From NCBI RefSeq assembly GCF_947179165.1, contig NC_077245.1, forward strand, positions 21,179,740 to 21,243,739: a DNA stretch of 64,000 nucleotides. The letters run 5' to 3'. The position numbers and the translations under genes were made by a program. Below, piece after piece: positions 25,466 to 36,963 of the stretch. The DNA comes from Solanum dulcamara (Eukaryota > Streptophyta > Magnoliopsida > Solanales > Solanaceae). The notes under the pieces are model-generated. The model saw nothing but the letters and a program-made list of their open reading frames with translations. It was not told the DNA's origin and did no database searches. Position 1 is the stretch's first letter; each line of letters starts with the position of its first letter.

Positions 25466-25860
25466 TGACCCTCTTGGCAATGTAATGAAAATGAAATGAC
25501 CCTCTTGGCAATAATATGCAATGTCATCCTCTTAGATTATTTAAATGATGCATGACCCTCTTGGTAATGTAATGAAAATGAAATGGTCCTCTTGGCAAAT
25601 GAAAATACAATGGCCCTCTTGAAAAATGAAAATGCAATAGCCCTCTTGGCAAATGAAAATGCAATGGCCCTCTTGGCAATGAAAATGTAATGGCCCTCTT
25701 GGCAAATGAAAATGCAATGGCCCTCTTGGCAAATAAAAATGCAATGGACCTCTTAGCAAATAAATATGCAATGGCCCTCTTGGCAAATAAATGCAATGGC
25801 CCTCTTAGCAAATGAAAATGCAATGGCCCTCTTGGCAAATGAAAATACAAATGTCATACT
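25466..25860. repeat. Minisatellite 3 ('ccctcttggcaa' family)
   Basis: About 14 units of 25-32 bp with the core 'ccctcttggcaaatgaaaa', with small indels and single changes. Both minus-strand frames across it (25524-25850, 25541-25786) are repeat translation. Confidence 0.85.
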
Positions 25861-26042
25861 CTTGGATGATTTGACATGTTATCTTCTTTTTTTTTGAATA
25901 ATTTGTGTTCGTTGGGACTCATGTCTTTGATAGAAGTTTATACGAGGCCTCGGTGGCTTGCATCTTGAATTTGTGTTCGCTCCATTCTAGCAATGTTGGA
26001 GATCACTTGAAGTTGACTTCGAACTTCTGATAATTTTTTACG

Positions 26043-26250
26043 GAATTTTTGAGATCTTCCTCAAAATTTTTATCCCAGTTAGATCTCTTCACAAATATCG
26101 AGCTGCTGAAAAAGGATTTTGACATTCTTGTGGAATTTTTGAGATCTTTTCAAAAATTCTGTCCCAGTTGCATATATTAACATGATCTCCAATCTTGACT
26201 TACTGGAGATAGTATCTTCTTGTGAATTTTTGAGATCTTCTCAAAAATTC
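26043..26250. repeat. Three copies of a 27-bp palindrome in X
   Basis: Copies at 26043-26069, 26133-26159 and 26224-26250, about 90 bp apart, each followed by '(t)atcccagtt' or 'gtcccagtt'. The third is a perfect inverted repeat: arms GAATTTTTGAGA and TCTCAAAAATTC around a 3-base loop. The other two differ by a few bases. Confidence 0.8.
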
Positions 26251-29200
26251 TATCCCAGTTTTCATTATAAGGGAGAAATGAAAATCTTACGGGGAACATG
26301 ACCGAGCCATTGTGCCACCTACATATCCTATTGGTGCAGGAATCAGGTTAAATGTAGTTCCAATCCTATGGATGATAAGTACTGTAAAATCTGAGACAAG
26401 ATAATCAGTAGACATATGTGCAATATGAGCATAATGATATGAAAAACTGTATTACTTGCAATATTTACAGCTTAAAAGCAACGAGATATGCCACCTGTTT
26501 GATATGGATGATCCAATGAAGTAAAATAGGCATCTCACCCCGATGGGATTAGCCTAATGTCATATTATTTAGAGCAAACCATCCAATTTCAAAGGACAAA
26601 TGCAATTCTTTTTTAGAGAATGTAAAGAGATAGTCAAATTTTCACTACAATTGGTACCAACAGTTAGGACTGCATAGAAATATTTCTCATTTCCTTTCTT
26701 ATAACTGAGATTGACTTCGAAGTAATTCCTATAGCTTCAAGTAGTACCTCAAACATACTTAAGTGTCGACAAGATTTTTTCATCCTTCTTCAAACAAAAG
26801 TTTAGGATTATACCACTTCTCATGTTTCAAGTGCCCTCACAATAAAGAAAGTCCTATTTCACACATATCTGAAATGTTTGATTTGAGGACTTTTTGCAAA
26901 GTGCACTCACACTCTCAAGAAAGTTCAACGCATGCAGTTGTGATACCATATGCTTGGCCTGCATGTAAGTCTCCACTAATGTGAGAATATTTGGAATGAG
27001 ATCATGTAGGGCTTATTTATTGGCTTGTAATGTAGGCTTAGGGACAGGTGAGATATTTATTTGGGATAAAAGTGATTTAATCTCTCCTTGAGCGTCACAC
27101 TGAATTTGTGCTTTTGATGATTGATACACCTTTTGGCGCCCGATCCTCTTTGTTATCTCCTTCTTAGATTTCGACTTCTTTTTGAGTCTTTATTTTAGAG
27201 CTTGTTCTCTTTTCACCCCTTTCTTTTGTCTTGACTTCTTTGAGTCCTTATTTGTTAGAGCTTTTCTCTTTTCACCCCTTGCTTTTGAGGTTTCTCCTCT
27301 TTTGTTAGAGTAGTTTCCTTTTTGTCTTACATCGATCTTGTAGGAGTTGTTTTTTTTCTTTCTTTTTTGAAAGTCTTCTTTGCTTTCTTGACTTTGGAGA
27401 CTTTACGTCTTTTGCCTTTGGCAATTTCAAAGTTGGATCTTCTTCTATAATTTGCACATTTTTGGTGTGCTCAAGGAGGTTGGGCCAAGAGAGGGATAGT
27501 GCATGTAAGCACTTAGAAGGGAAAGGGCTAAGATGTGGTTGTCCAAATAAAAGGCTTTAGGCTCAAAGTGGGAAAACTAGGGATTAATGCTATTTGGTAG
27601 GCTTTGAAAGGCACAATCGGGTCAAAAAAGGCCTACAATCCTTTCTCAAATCAAACATAACTCAGGATTTCGCTTTAACAAACATTCAGGACAAGTTCTA
27701 GATCAACAGTGCGATGCAATTGAATTTTAGTCTAAAACTTACCACACAATACACATGAAGCCATGAGGTTGGTTTTATTCTTACCTTGAATGACTGCAAG
27801 AGAATTTTCAAGCATCACAAAAGTACAAATGAAAGATACCAACAGAAACTATGGTTTACCACAAAGCCAATCTTTTTCATCATACAGAATATTTCATATG
27901 CTCCTAACTATATTCATCCTAATCAAGAAGATATGACTCTTAAAATATGTACACAATTTATTATTTTATTTATTTTCTATTTATTTATTTTTTGGTTGAA
28001 AAAGGAAATACCGAACCCAAGAAGGGCTTCCTACGTATCTCACCGAGATGAGAATCAGGTGTGTGTAGTTCTTGCAGATATGATATATAAAATTATTTAA
28101 AGATTTAGACAAACTCAGAGTGACGTCTCGTAAGTCTAGTGCTCGTTGACATCTTCAGTTGGGAGTGTCTTTTGTCTATTTGAACCAACACGTTTCGTGT
28201 CTTCTCAACCATCGGTGAGAACACCTATCGTTATATTATTTTTCAGATATTCCTCAGAGATTATACATTGGTGTGTTCTTCCAATTTCCTGCAGGAATCA
28301 CTTGTTGTGTTCTTTTTGGGGATTGTCTCTTATGACTTAAATTCTTTCAACTATTCACGAGAATTATATATTGTTATAACAATCCCCGACTATTATCGGA
28401 GACAGTTTTCCTACAAAGATATGAGAAAAGTGTGAAAGCGAGGTCATTATAAAAAATAAGTAACAAGATATAGTCATATAGGAATAAGGCTTTATAGTCA
28501 AAAACTCCCCCGATTTATCTTTCAGGCTGTGTATTGATGTCTTGTGAAATTTAAGATCATCGTTATTTTCCATGAACTTTTTGTCCCTACAAGATTTATA
28601 TGACAAAAGGTTATGATTTTCCTTCGATTAAAGAATTGAAAAAGATTAGGGTTAAAGTTTATGGTTGAATATTGCAGTAGATTTGTGATTGTCGTGATTC
28701 CCTCTCTTGAAATAATGTCGTCTCTCCTGCGTACAAAAAAGCTTCTTAGTTATGAAAAGGGTGTTGACCTCTTAAAATTGAGATCCAATCATTTATCGCA
28801 TGATGTCTTTTGATAACAGCTCCTACAAAATAAAAAAGAATCAACTTTGTTGAACCCTGGATATTTGAGAAGTAAGCAAGTTTAATTTTTGACACAAATC
28901 AGTCTCTCCCTGAAAAAGAAGAATAACTCAAAATCCAAAGTATTAGTCCTTGTTTGTAATAATTAATGCAAAATATCACACAAAGAACTAAATATTTAAA
29001 TGTTGCTTTGTTTGAAAACAAACTAATCCATGGGTGAAGAAAGACTAAATGGACCAAAATTAACCCATTCTAATTTTAGAACCGATACGTGAGAAAGGTT
29101 GACTTGTGTTGAATCACGGATTTCTTGCGATACAACTTGTGTACCCTCATTCTTTTAGATGCAGAAGAAGTTCTCAATTTCTTTGAAAGAATGAGGACAA

Positions 29201-29900
29201 ATTAAAAACTTCAAAGACAAGACCAAAACTTGAATTTATTTATTTATTTTTTATTATTATTTTTTTTTAAAAAATGTCAACCCTTTTTTTGAGATGAGAG
29301 AGCAAGGTTTATGATTTGAGAGTAAAATTGGAATTTTGTTGGGAAAACTAAAGACTCATGAAGTATTTGGGCGCATTTTTGATAGTGACTCGATATTTAT
29401 GCCTACGGGGCTCTAGAAATTTTTTTAAAAGAGTGGACTAGCATGTCTCCAAATGAAGCAACATATTCATAAAAACAGTTATAACATATAGCACGTAAAC
29501 AGTTATTGTGTGTCCTAAACAGATATGTGATCCTTTTGTGCCAAGGATAGGCCTAACGATTTAAAAGATGTATGGCACCATTTGAAATGCTCCATTGCCC
29601 AAAACTTATATTTATACAACTATTATGAATAAATTGAATGGGATACATAATAGGGAAAAATGGATACAAATAATCAGTCCCACGCATGGGCATAATCCTA
29701 AACTAAGCCTTCATGGAAAATCCTTTGTTCTCAACTTCTTGTCATCTCCGAACGCCAACGCCTTTTGGATGAAGTAGCAGCTTGTGAAGATCCTTATTTC
29801 ACTAGACTAGGCTACTAAAATAAACTTTCAACCCCGAGGGACAATGGTTTGTCAAATGGGGCATACAACCTTCAAATTTAAACATATAGGTATGATCGTC

Positions 29901-30919
29901 CACTTGTCAGTCCACTTGAGCTTTTGGAAACTCTCTCGCACTTGTCAATCCACTTGAATGGTACTTACTTTTGAGCCAACCTTGTTAAGTGAGTAGTAAT
30001 AGAAGCGGCGTTCCTCACAAACTGACGATAATAGCTGGCAAGCCCCACAAAACTCCTAACTTCAGTCACAGAGTTAAGCCAACCCCTATTCTTAACTGCT
30101 TCAATCTTTTATGGATCTACCATTATCCCTTCCTTCGAGATAACATGTACCAAGAAAGCAACTGAAGGCAACCAGAATTTACACTTAGAGAATTTTGCAT
30201 ACAACTTCTGTTTCCCAGAACACCTAAAACTATGCGAAGATGGTCTGCATGTTCCTGTTCACTCTTCGAATATACCATAATATCATCTATAAACACAATC
30301 ACAAACAAATCTTGAAATAGCTTGAACACCCCATTCATCAAACTCATGAAGGTTGCAGGTGCATTGGTCAGCCCAAAAGATATTAGTAAGAACTTATAGT
30401 ATCCACATCTTGTTCTAAAAGCTATTTTGGGCATATCATCGGGCTTAATATTTAAGTGATGGTACCCATACCTGAGATCAATTTTTGAAAATACCGATGC
30501 ACCTTTTAACTGATCAAAGAGGTCATCAATTCACGGCATTGGGTACTTATTCCGAATTGTGACCTTATTTAGTTGCCGGTAATCAATATAAATTATCATG
30601 CTACCATTTTTTTTCTTAACAAACAGTACCGAAGCACCCACAGAGAAGCACTAGAAAGGATAAGTCCCTTATCAAGGAGTTCTTGAATTTGAGTCTTAAA
30701 CTCTCTCAACTCTTTTGGAGCCATATGGTAGAAAGGGATAGAAATTGGGAGAGTACCCGTCTCTAAGTCAATGCAAAAATCTCTGTCTCTATCAGAAGGC
30801 ATACCAGGAAAGTCTGTAGGAAATACTTCTATAAATTCACCCATTACAAGAATAGACTCAACAGAGGGAGGCTCTACGTCTATATTTCGGATATGGGCCA
30901 AATAGACCAAACAACCCAA
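29901..30919 (-). repeat. Duplicated host reverse-transcriptase segment inside X
   Basis: 29915-30919 repeats 21276-22281 (pol of A) with only about 2 % visible differences, including the same TGA in the RT (family Arg). It is followed, as in the other copy, by an LTR of X. The 19 bases 29901-29919 equal 21300-21318, a sequence lying 24 bp further along the template, so the junction carries a back-jump. Small new damage distinguishes this copy (a one-base deletion near 30640). Confidence 0.85.
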
Positions 30920-33111
30920 TGTTATGTCGGAAAAAGACGGTTTAAAATTAATTTCAACTTTATAGAGAGAAAAATAATTTTAGAAAAGAGGAGTCACCAC
31001 TTAATTTTTTAAAGAAATTAAGAAAACTTAATTTAAAAGACCCTAACAGATTTAAGTCTTAAAAATTCAAAGAAAAAGGTACGGGGTTCTTATTTCCACT
31101 TTGAGAAGGTATTAAGCATTCAAAGTGGCCGCTAACGTGCGGTTATCCGATGAATTGAAAATTATTTGACTAACTTTTAAAAATATTAATTTAAAAAGAA
31201 ACGAAGACTTTAAAATATTGTTTTTGGAAAAAATGATCAAACTTAAACATTGAAAATAATATATATGTATATAAAAAAAAAGTAAAGTTTACCAAATGCC
31301 TAAGCAAAGGTAGAAAATCATTTAAAGTGTAAATTAACATGAATTGGTTTATCTTTAGGGGATTCTAATTAAGCTAAAACAAATTAAAATTAATATCTAA
31401 GTAAGCATAAATAACATAAGTGAATAAATTATTACAACCTAAATTAATATAAATAAACAATAAATAACAAATGAAAATATTGCCCGACACTTAGTTTCTG
31501 TACGCCTGGACTAAGGTATTGGGTCATCTGCGTTTTGAGCCTTAAGCACAACTCATTGTATATCGCAGCTGTATACACACTGTATATCAGAATGTATATA
31601 TTATATATCAGTGTATACAATATTATTTTCTTGCATATCAGACTATATAAATACTGTATATCAGTGTATACAACATTATTTTCCACCTGTATTCCATGTA
31701 TACAGCCTAATATCAATATATAAATCATGAATATTACCTTCTTTTCCATTTATCAACTTTCTAGCAATTCAAACAAGATAATGAGAGACTCAAAACTCAA
31801 CGATATGCAACGATGGGGTACAAAGATGGACTCAAATTGATATCACATGCACCAAGATAAAATTACATAAGTATTTACTTATTTTAAGCTAAACCAAGGA
31901 ACATATCATGATATTTTAAGTTATCAAATTGATAAGTATCCTAAAAGTGACTAACAACATGCATATATATAGACAAAGGAAAGGAAAGAAGAAATATATT
32001 CAAATAACTAAAGAACACAGATTTAATATATACGTTATACTAGCTCAAATTTTAAATAAAGAATTAAATCAATTAGGCCATGAAACTTCTAATTGAATAA
32101 TAACTTTAAGTATACTTTTGTTATCTAAATTATGTTAAAAGAAGAAATTAAAAACATGAAAATCTATATTGTCAAAGGAAATTATTTTGAAAAATAATAA
32201 ACAAAACTAAGATCTTTAATAAAATAATTCTAACACATGATAGCTAATTAATTCTAACACATGCTAACTATAAAAAAAATTCTAACATTAATCTAATTAT
32301 TCTTAATACATGCAAACTAAAAAAATAAAAATAAAAAAAGACTACGAATCAACTAAATATAAAATATGAAATAATTAAATAAAATAAAACTAAGAAAAGA
32401 CTTTACCTCTTTCCGAGCAGTGAGACTGAAGACGACTTCACCACCGCCCAAAAGCTTGATGGAACTTCAATCTACAACAAACAAAAATAAAAATAAAAAT
32501 TTAGACTCGAACCTTCGTGGGTTCGATGTTATAAGAATACTGTTCTTAGCCTAAATTTTGACTTCAATCTCCAATTTTCCTTGAATAAAAAATATAGATT
32601 GAAAGCTAGAAATTTTCACAACTTTTAGGCTGGGGACAAGAGTCCAAAATCCTAGCCAAGTTAAGAAAATTTCTAACTTTGAGGTGGCTAAAAAACCTCC
32701 ACATCTTCTCCCTTCTTAATAAGAATATGAGCCTTTATATAGGCTCCAAAAACTTCAAAATTTCTTGCAATTTTCGATGTGGGAGATTGAGTTTTTTTTT
32801 TTTTTAGGAAAAACTAAAATTTTCACAAATGCAAACTATAATTAAACTAACCTACCTAACATTGTATTTAGTTAAAAATGAAATCTTTTTGAGATAATTT
32901 TTGAATAACTACATAAATAGTAATTAAAGATATAGTTTATAGAAATATTTATATTATACTAAAATTTATATATATAAAAAAATAAAATAGTTAAGAATAA
33001 CATGAAAATATCTTTATTTTTATAAAAGCTAATTATTTCAAAAAATATTTGAAATTCAAAGAAACTCGATAACTAATTTGCGTTGTGGAGGGTCAAAATT
33101 GGGTGTCAACA
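30920..33111 (-). repeat. Element X second LTR (position of the 5' LTR)
   Basis: 2,192 bp, nearly identical to 22282-24477 (2,196 bp), with the same ends and the same reiterated 'gtatatcagtgtataca' block at 31556-31690. The inner edge, where a primer binding site should follow, instead adjoins the duplicated host pol. The outer edge adjoins the protease of A at 33112. Confidence 0.8.
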
Positions 33112-33522
33112 CCCTACCCACTATTTTTCTATACTGGAGAAAGGATATGACCTTAGCTGGCTTAGGCTTATACATCCCTTCCCAGTCTAACCTTTCCCTC
33201 TCCGAAATCTCTAGAGCCACAGTCTTCGCATTACAGTTAAGTAAAACAAAATAGGGGGACAACCAATTCATGCCAAAGATCACGTAAAAATTATTCATAT
33301 ATAAAATTACCAAGTCAACCCAAGTTTGAAATCCTATAAGAATAATAGAACAAGCACGATAAACATGGGTGACTATAATAAACATCCAACAGGGGTAGAA
33401 ACATGGATGGGAGCATCAAGTATATCACAAAGTACATCAAAAACCCAAGGAATATCTCACTGACACACATATGAATAAGTTGAACCCAGATGTAATAGAA
33501 CAGTAGCCATTCGTCCACAGAC
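33112..33522 (-). pseudogene. Element A protease, broken
   Basis: On the minus strand, RMATVLLHLGSTYSYV (about 33510-33463) corresponds to the active-site loop; the catalytic Asp position is His here. The distal part at 33385-33115 reads WVDLVILYMNNFYVIFGMNW and CNAKTVALEI in another frame. It is bounded by D on the right (33523) and X on the left (33111). It cannot cleave a polyprotein. Confidence 0.75.
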
Positions 33523-35769
33523 TGTAAGACCCCGAAAGTTTAAAAGTCCTAAAACGAGGATCAAAAGATGAATCTCTAAAAAATGCAGCTTTTGGCACCA
33601 GGTAGTCTTTATGAGCCCATTAATAGCCGTGAAGAGGACCACGAGCCGTGAAGTACCATCGTGGTCCATGTCCTATTAGATGGGTTCCTGAGGTGATGAT
33701 CACGAGAGGCCACCACGAACCATGGTGCGGTACACGGATCATTATGGCTTTCCTGGTGACATCACCTGTAGGCCCCTGTCAGGATTCCCTTGATGATCAA
33801 TAATCATGGCCCATAGTGACCTCCATGAACCGTGAAGGTCTCCATGGAGGAGGTCTTGAAACTTTCCTGCAAACCTCCAAAATTTCAGGTCCAAGTCCTT
33901 TACCCCGGATGACCACCACAGCCCGTGGTACCCATAACGGACCATGGTGTGTCTCGTGGAGGGCACCCCCTTTCAATCCCCTCTCTCAAAAGTCCAAGTC
34001 CCTCACCACGGAGAGGACCACAAACAGTATTGCCCTTAACGGTCCGTGGTGATGGTCCATCCAATTCCAGTTCTAAATTTTAATGAGGGTTATTTTGGTC
34101 ATTTTTTATATCTTTAAGGTACATGGACGATTTGTTAGGACTAGATTCCTACTTATTAACTTACTTAAATTATAATAACCCTCTAATTCTCACCATAATT
34201 CCCCAAAATCCAAAATATTCTCTCCAAGTTCCCTCTCAAGAGTCTTCTTCTCCCTCAAGCAATTTAGAAGATTCCTTCAAGAGAAAGCTTCCATTCTGTT
34301 CAATTTAGAGCTCATAAAGGTCAAAGTAAATGGGACTACATCGATAGGTACCTTTCACCTATGGAATCCCAACTATTTCTTCTCAAATTCTCTTATGATT
34401 TCTTCAATCAAGAGCCCTAATTTCATGATTTCTATTGGGTCTTCATAATTATGTTATGTATCAATGCTATTAGCCTAATTATGCATAATTCACATTATAT
34501 TGCATGATTTTAAGTTGAATTTCAATAGACCAAGCTATACGCTAGTTTCAATTATGATTAATGAGTTATGATTATGATTTTCAAGTTATATTCAATGAAA
34601 GCTTTATGAATTAGTTAAAGATGCTTTATGCAAATAGGTTTATGAATGATGTTTCAAGCAAGTTAATGATAGGGAAAGTTAGACCCGAAAGATGTTTATT
34701 AAACAAGATATGTAATGATGAAAGGTCTACACCTACACTACATGAGTTAAATGATAAATGAGTTATTCTTATGTTATTTTATAAAGATGGACTAATATCA
34801 GTTATTATCTTTCCTATGATGTTTATGATCATGTTTTATAAAAATTTCCGTTGGGATATTAACTAAGAACCGAGAGGACTTTAAGGTGGGGTTCGGTCTG
34901 ATAACCAAAGGTTTGTTACCTAAGGGAATCCTAGTAGAAACCTAAAGTCCCAAACTATGTTGCTCGTATGGGTTTAAATATGCCAATATGGCAAAGCTAG
35001 TGGATCCACATAGCAAGTTAGATAAGTTACTAATGGAGTATGCCCTAGCAAGGTAGCCTCTCCTGTCCCGATATGGGAGTCATCAAATTCTATGTAATAG
35101 CTCGCATGGTCTCATATGTCGGTTAAAGGTCCTATCCCATACCAGTTTTAGTTGACTTATGAGTTCTTATGATAATTATGATATTTTGAGGCATTGACCA
35201 ATGAAATAAATGTTTTAGTGATTTCATGAATTTATTCATGCTTTAGAGATATTGGTCTTGCATGCCATGATTCATATTAATTATGTTCGATGTTTATTGT
35301 TCATGCATGATCGCACATACTTAGTGCATTCCATGTACTAACGCATACTCTTGCCTACATTGTATCATAATGTAGGGTTCGATGATCACGTTCATCCTTC
35401 TATGCTTGGATAAAGCTTCTTTTAGTTGTACTTTGGTGGTGACTCCTCTCAATTCGAGGATATGACATTTATTTCCTATTTTGACAATATTACTTCATTT
35501 CTTTTATGTTGTCTATATGGGTGAGCTAGTAGCTTGTATTATACCCCCATCGAGTTAGTAGAGGCATGTTAGATAGTAAAGATTCTATGTTGTCGCTTTC
35601 TCATTTCGAGACTTATGTTCTATTTGAGATTTTGCTTCCGTTTCTTGATTTAGCTTTATTGCTTATTTATCTTATGTATGCTTATGAATTTTATGCTAAG
35701 AGGCTTGGTTGGGGTCCTTCGGAATTCTAATTGTCATGTTACAGCTAGGCCCGAGGTCGGGTCATAAAA
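33523..35769 (+). repeat. Element D 5' LTR
   Basis: It begins TGTAAGACCCCGAAAG and ends near 'gggtcataaaa'. At 33590-34060 it is packed with palindromic words of the type CCACGG..CCGTGG ('gaccacgagccgtg', 'ccaccacgaaccatgg', 'accatggtgtg'). The region after 34300 is AT-rich. Confidence 0.8.
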
Positions 35770-35771
35770 AA

Positions 35772-35785
35772 CTTGGTAACAAACC
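35772..35785 (+). other. Primer binding site of element D
   Basis: 'cttggtaacaaacc' lies 2-3 bases after the LTR end and resembles the TTGGTATCA-GAGC site of initiator-Met tRNA with several changes. Confidence 0.5.
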
Positions 35786-35938
35786 ACAAGGTTCAAGTGT
35801 CTGAGGGAGTCTAACATGCCGTGTCAAGTAGAGTCTTGTTCATCCGTGTAAAGTATGCCACATCTATAAATAGGAGGCTATGAGGCATCTTAGGAAATTG
35901 TTCCTCCTCTAACGCTTTATCTTTGTGATTATAGCATC

Positions 35939-36963
35939 ATGCCTCCGTGATGATACCCTATTTGATGAAAGGTTATTGAAGAGGAGCAACACGTTCCAAA
36001 TGACTCTATGAATGATCAAGTGTCTAATGCATAGTTTCGGGCCTCTTTCCAAATGTTAGCCCAAGCCGTGATTATTCAAGTGAATCGAGGGGTAGTAGCT
36101 CCTCTAAATGTTTCTACTCCGGCTTCAAGGGTTAGAGACTTCACAGAGATGAACCCTCTCGAGTTTCATGAGTCCAAGGTTGATGAGAACCCCTAAGACT
36201 TTGTTGATGATTTGTATAAGATTGTTGAGATTATGGGAGTGTCATCGGAGGAGAAGGCGAAATTACCGGCCTACCAACTCAAGGGTGTTGCTCAAGTGTG
36301 GTACACTCAATGGAAAGCCTAAAGGGTTAAAAAGGGTCCCAGAAGATGGAGGATTTCAAAGTTGCATTTCTTGACCACTTCTTCACACTTGAGTTAAGGA
36401 AGGCAAAGGTGTCTATTTTTATCAATAATATACCCTCAACTTCACAAAGTTGTCCAAATATGCTCCTTCCTTGGTAGCCAACTCTCAAGCCTGGATGAGT
36501 AAGTATATTTTGGGTGTGTCAGAATTGGTGATGAAAGAATGCCGAACTGCTATTCTCATAAGAGAGATGGATATCTCTAGACTCATGACATATGCCAAGC
36601 AAATTGATGGGGAGAAACTTAAAGAGAGAAGAGTAAGGGAGTCCAAGAAAGCTCGGTTTGAAGGTGGGTTTTCTCATAACAAATCCAGTGGTGGAAATGG
36701 TCATTTCCAACAAGGAAAAAAGTTTCAAGGCCAAGATTCTTCTAATGATCTAACTCCAAAATTTGAGAAGGAAAAAGTGCCTAATCCTAAGGCACAAGGA
36801 GGAGCTCCGGGTGGTCAAGGTATACCTCCATGCAAGAAGTATGGGAAAATCTATAGGGGATAGTTCTTAGCGAGTTTGGATGTATGCTACAACTGTGGAA
36901 AGTTGGGTCATCATACAAAGAATTGTAGGGTGCGTCTAGACCCCAGGTTCATACTCAGGCTAA
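35939..36963 (+). pseudogene. Element D gag, first part
   Basis: Gag of a chromovirus. The start is the ATG at 35939: MPP is followed by two TGA codons where related gags have Arg-Arg. The capsid core follows ([35 protein letters not shown]) with stops at 36196 and 36320. A frame change leads into 36450-36863 (MSKYILGVSELVMKECRTA, MDISRLMTYAKQIDGEKLKE). After a further stop comes the zinc knuckle CYNCGKLGHHTKNC, with all four ligands present. Element E is inserted just behind it, at 36963/36964. Confidence 0.8.

Larger units (their letters stand above)
24478..29900 (-). other. Element X interior, 3' non-coding part with repeats
   Basis: No capsid, protease or polymerase motif is visible on either strand. 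The section holds three neighbouring minisatellites (24810-25860), a thrice-repeated palindrome (26043-26250), a pyrimidine-rich tract (about 27080-27420, lysine-rich but stop-filled if read on minus), and two copies of a 'GAATCAGGT...GTAGTTC' block (about 26300-26360 and 28010-28075). Frames such as 27786-28100 lie in this context and have no recognisable product. Confidence 0.6.
22282..33111 (-). mobile_element. Element X, Tat/Ogre-like retrotransposon in pol of A, rearranged
   Basis: Two LTRs (22282-24477 and 30920-33111) in the same, minus, orientation open TGTTGACACCCAATTTTGACC. The outer flanks are 'cccaa' (22277-22281) and 'cccta' (33112-33116), a 4/5-matching TSD, and pol of A continues on either side. 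The interior keeps only about 5.4 kb of 3' non-coding sequence with tandem repeats, as known for Ogre-type elements. Where the primer site, gag and pol of X should be, there is instead a copy of host pol (29915-30919). Lineage is inferred from LTR landmarks, not from protein. Confidence 0.7.

Noticed and set aside
25524..25850. Minus-strand frame with repeated RGPLHFHLP units, looking like a repeat protein
   Set aside because: It translates the 'ccctcttggcaa' minisatellite; unit lengths vary without keeping frame.
27786..28100. 104-codon plus-strand frame in the X interior
   Set aside because: It is AT-rich, has no motif, and runs opposite to the element; the matching block at 26300 is not open.
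22282..33111. Two independent insertions of X at the same site of two A copies
   Set aside because: Both copies share the exact host/LTR junction and the same RT stop, and host sequence continues only outside the pair; duplication of one junction is simpler.
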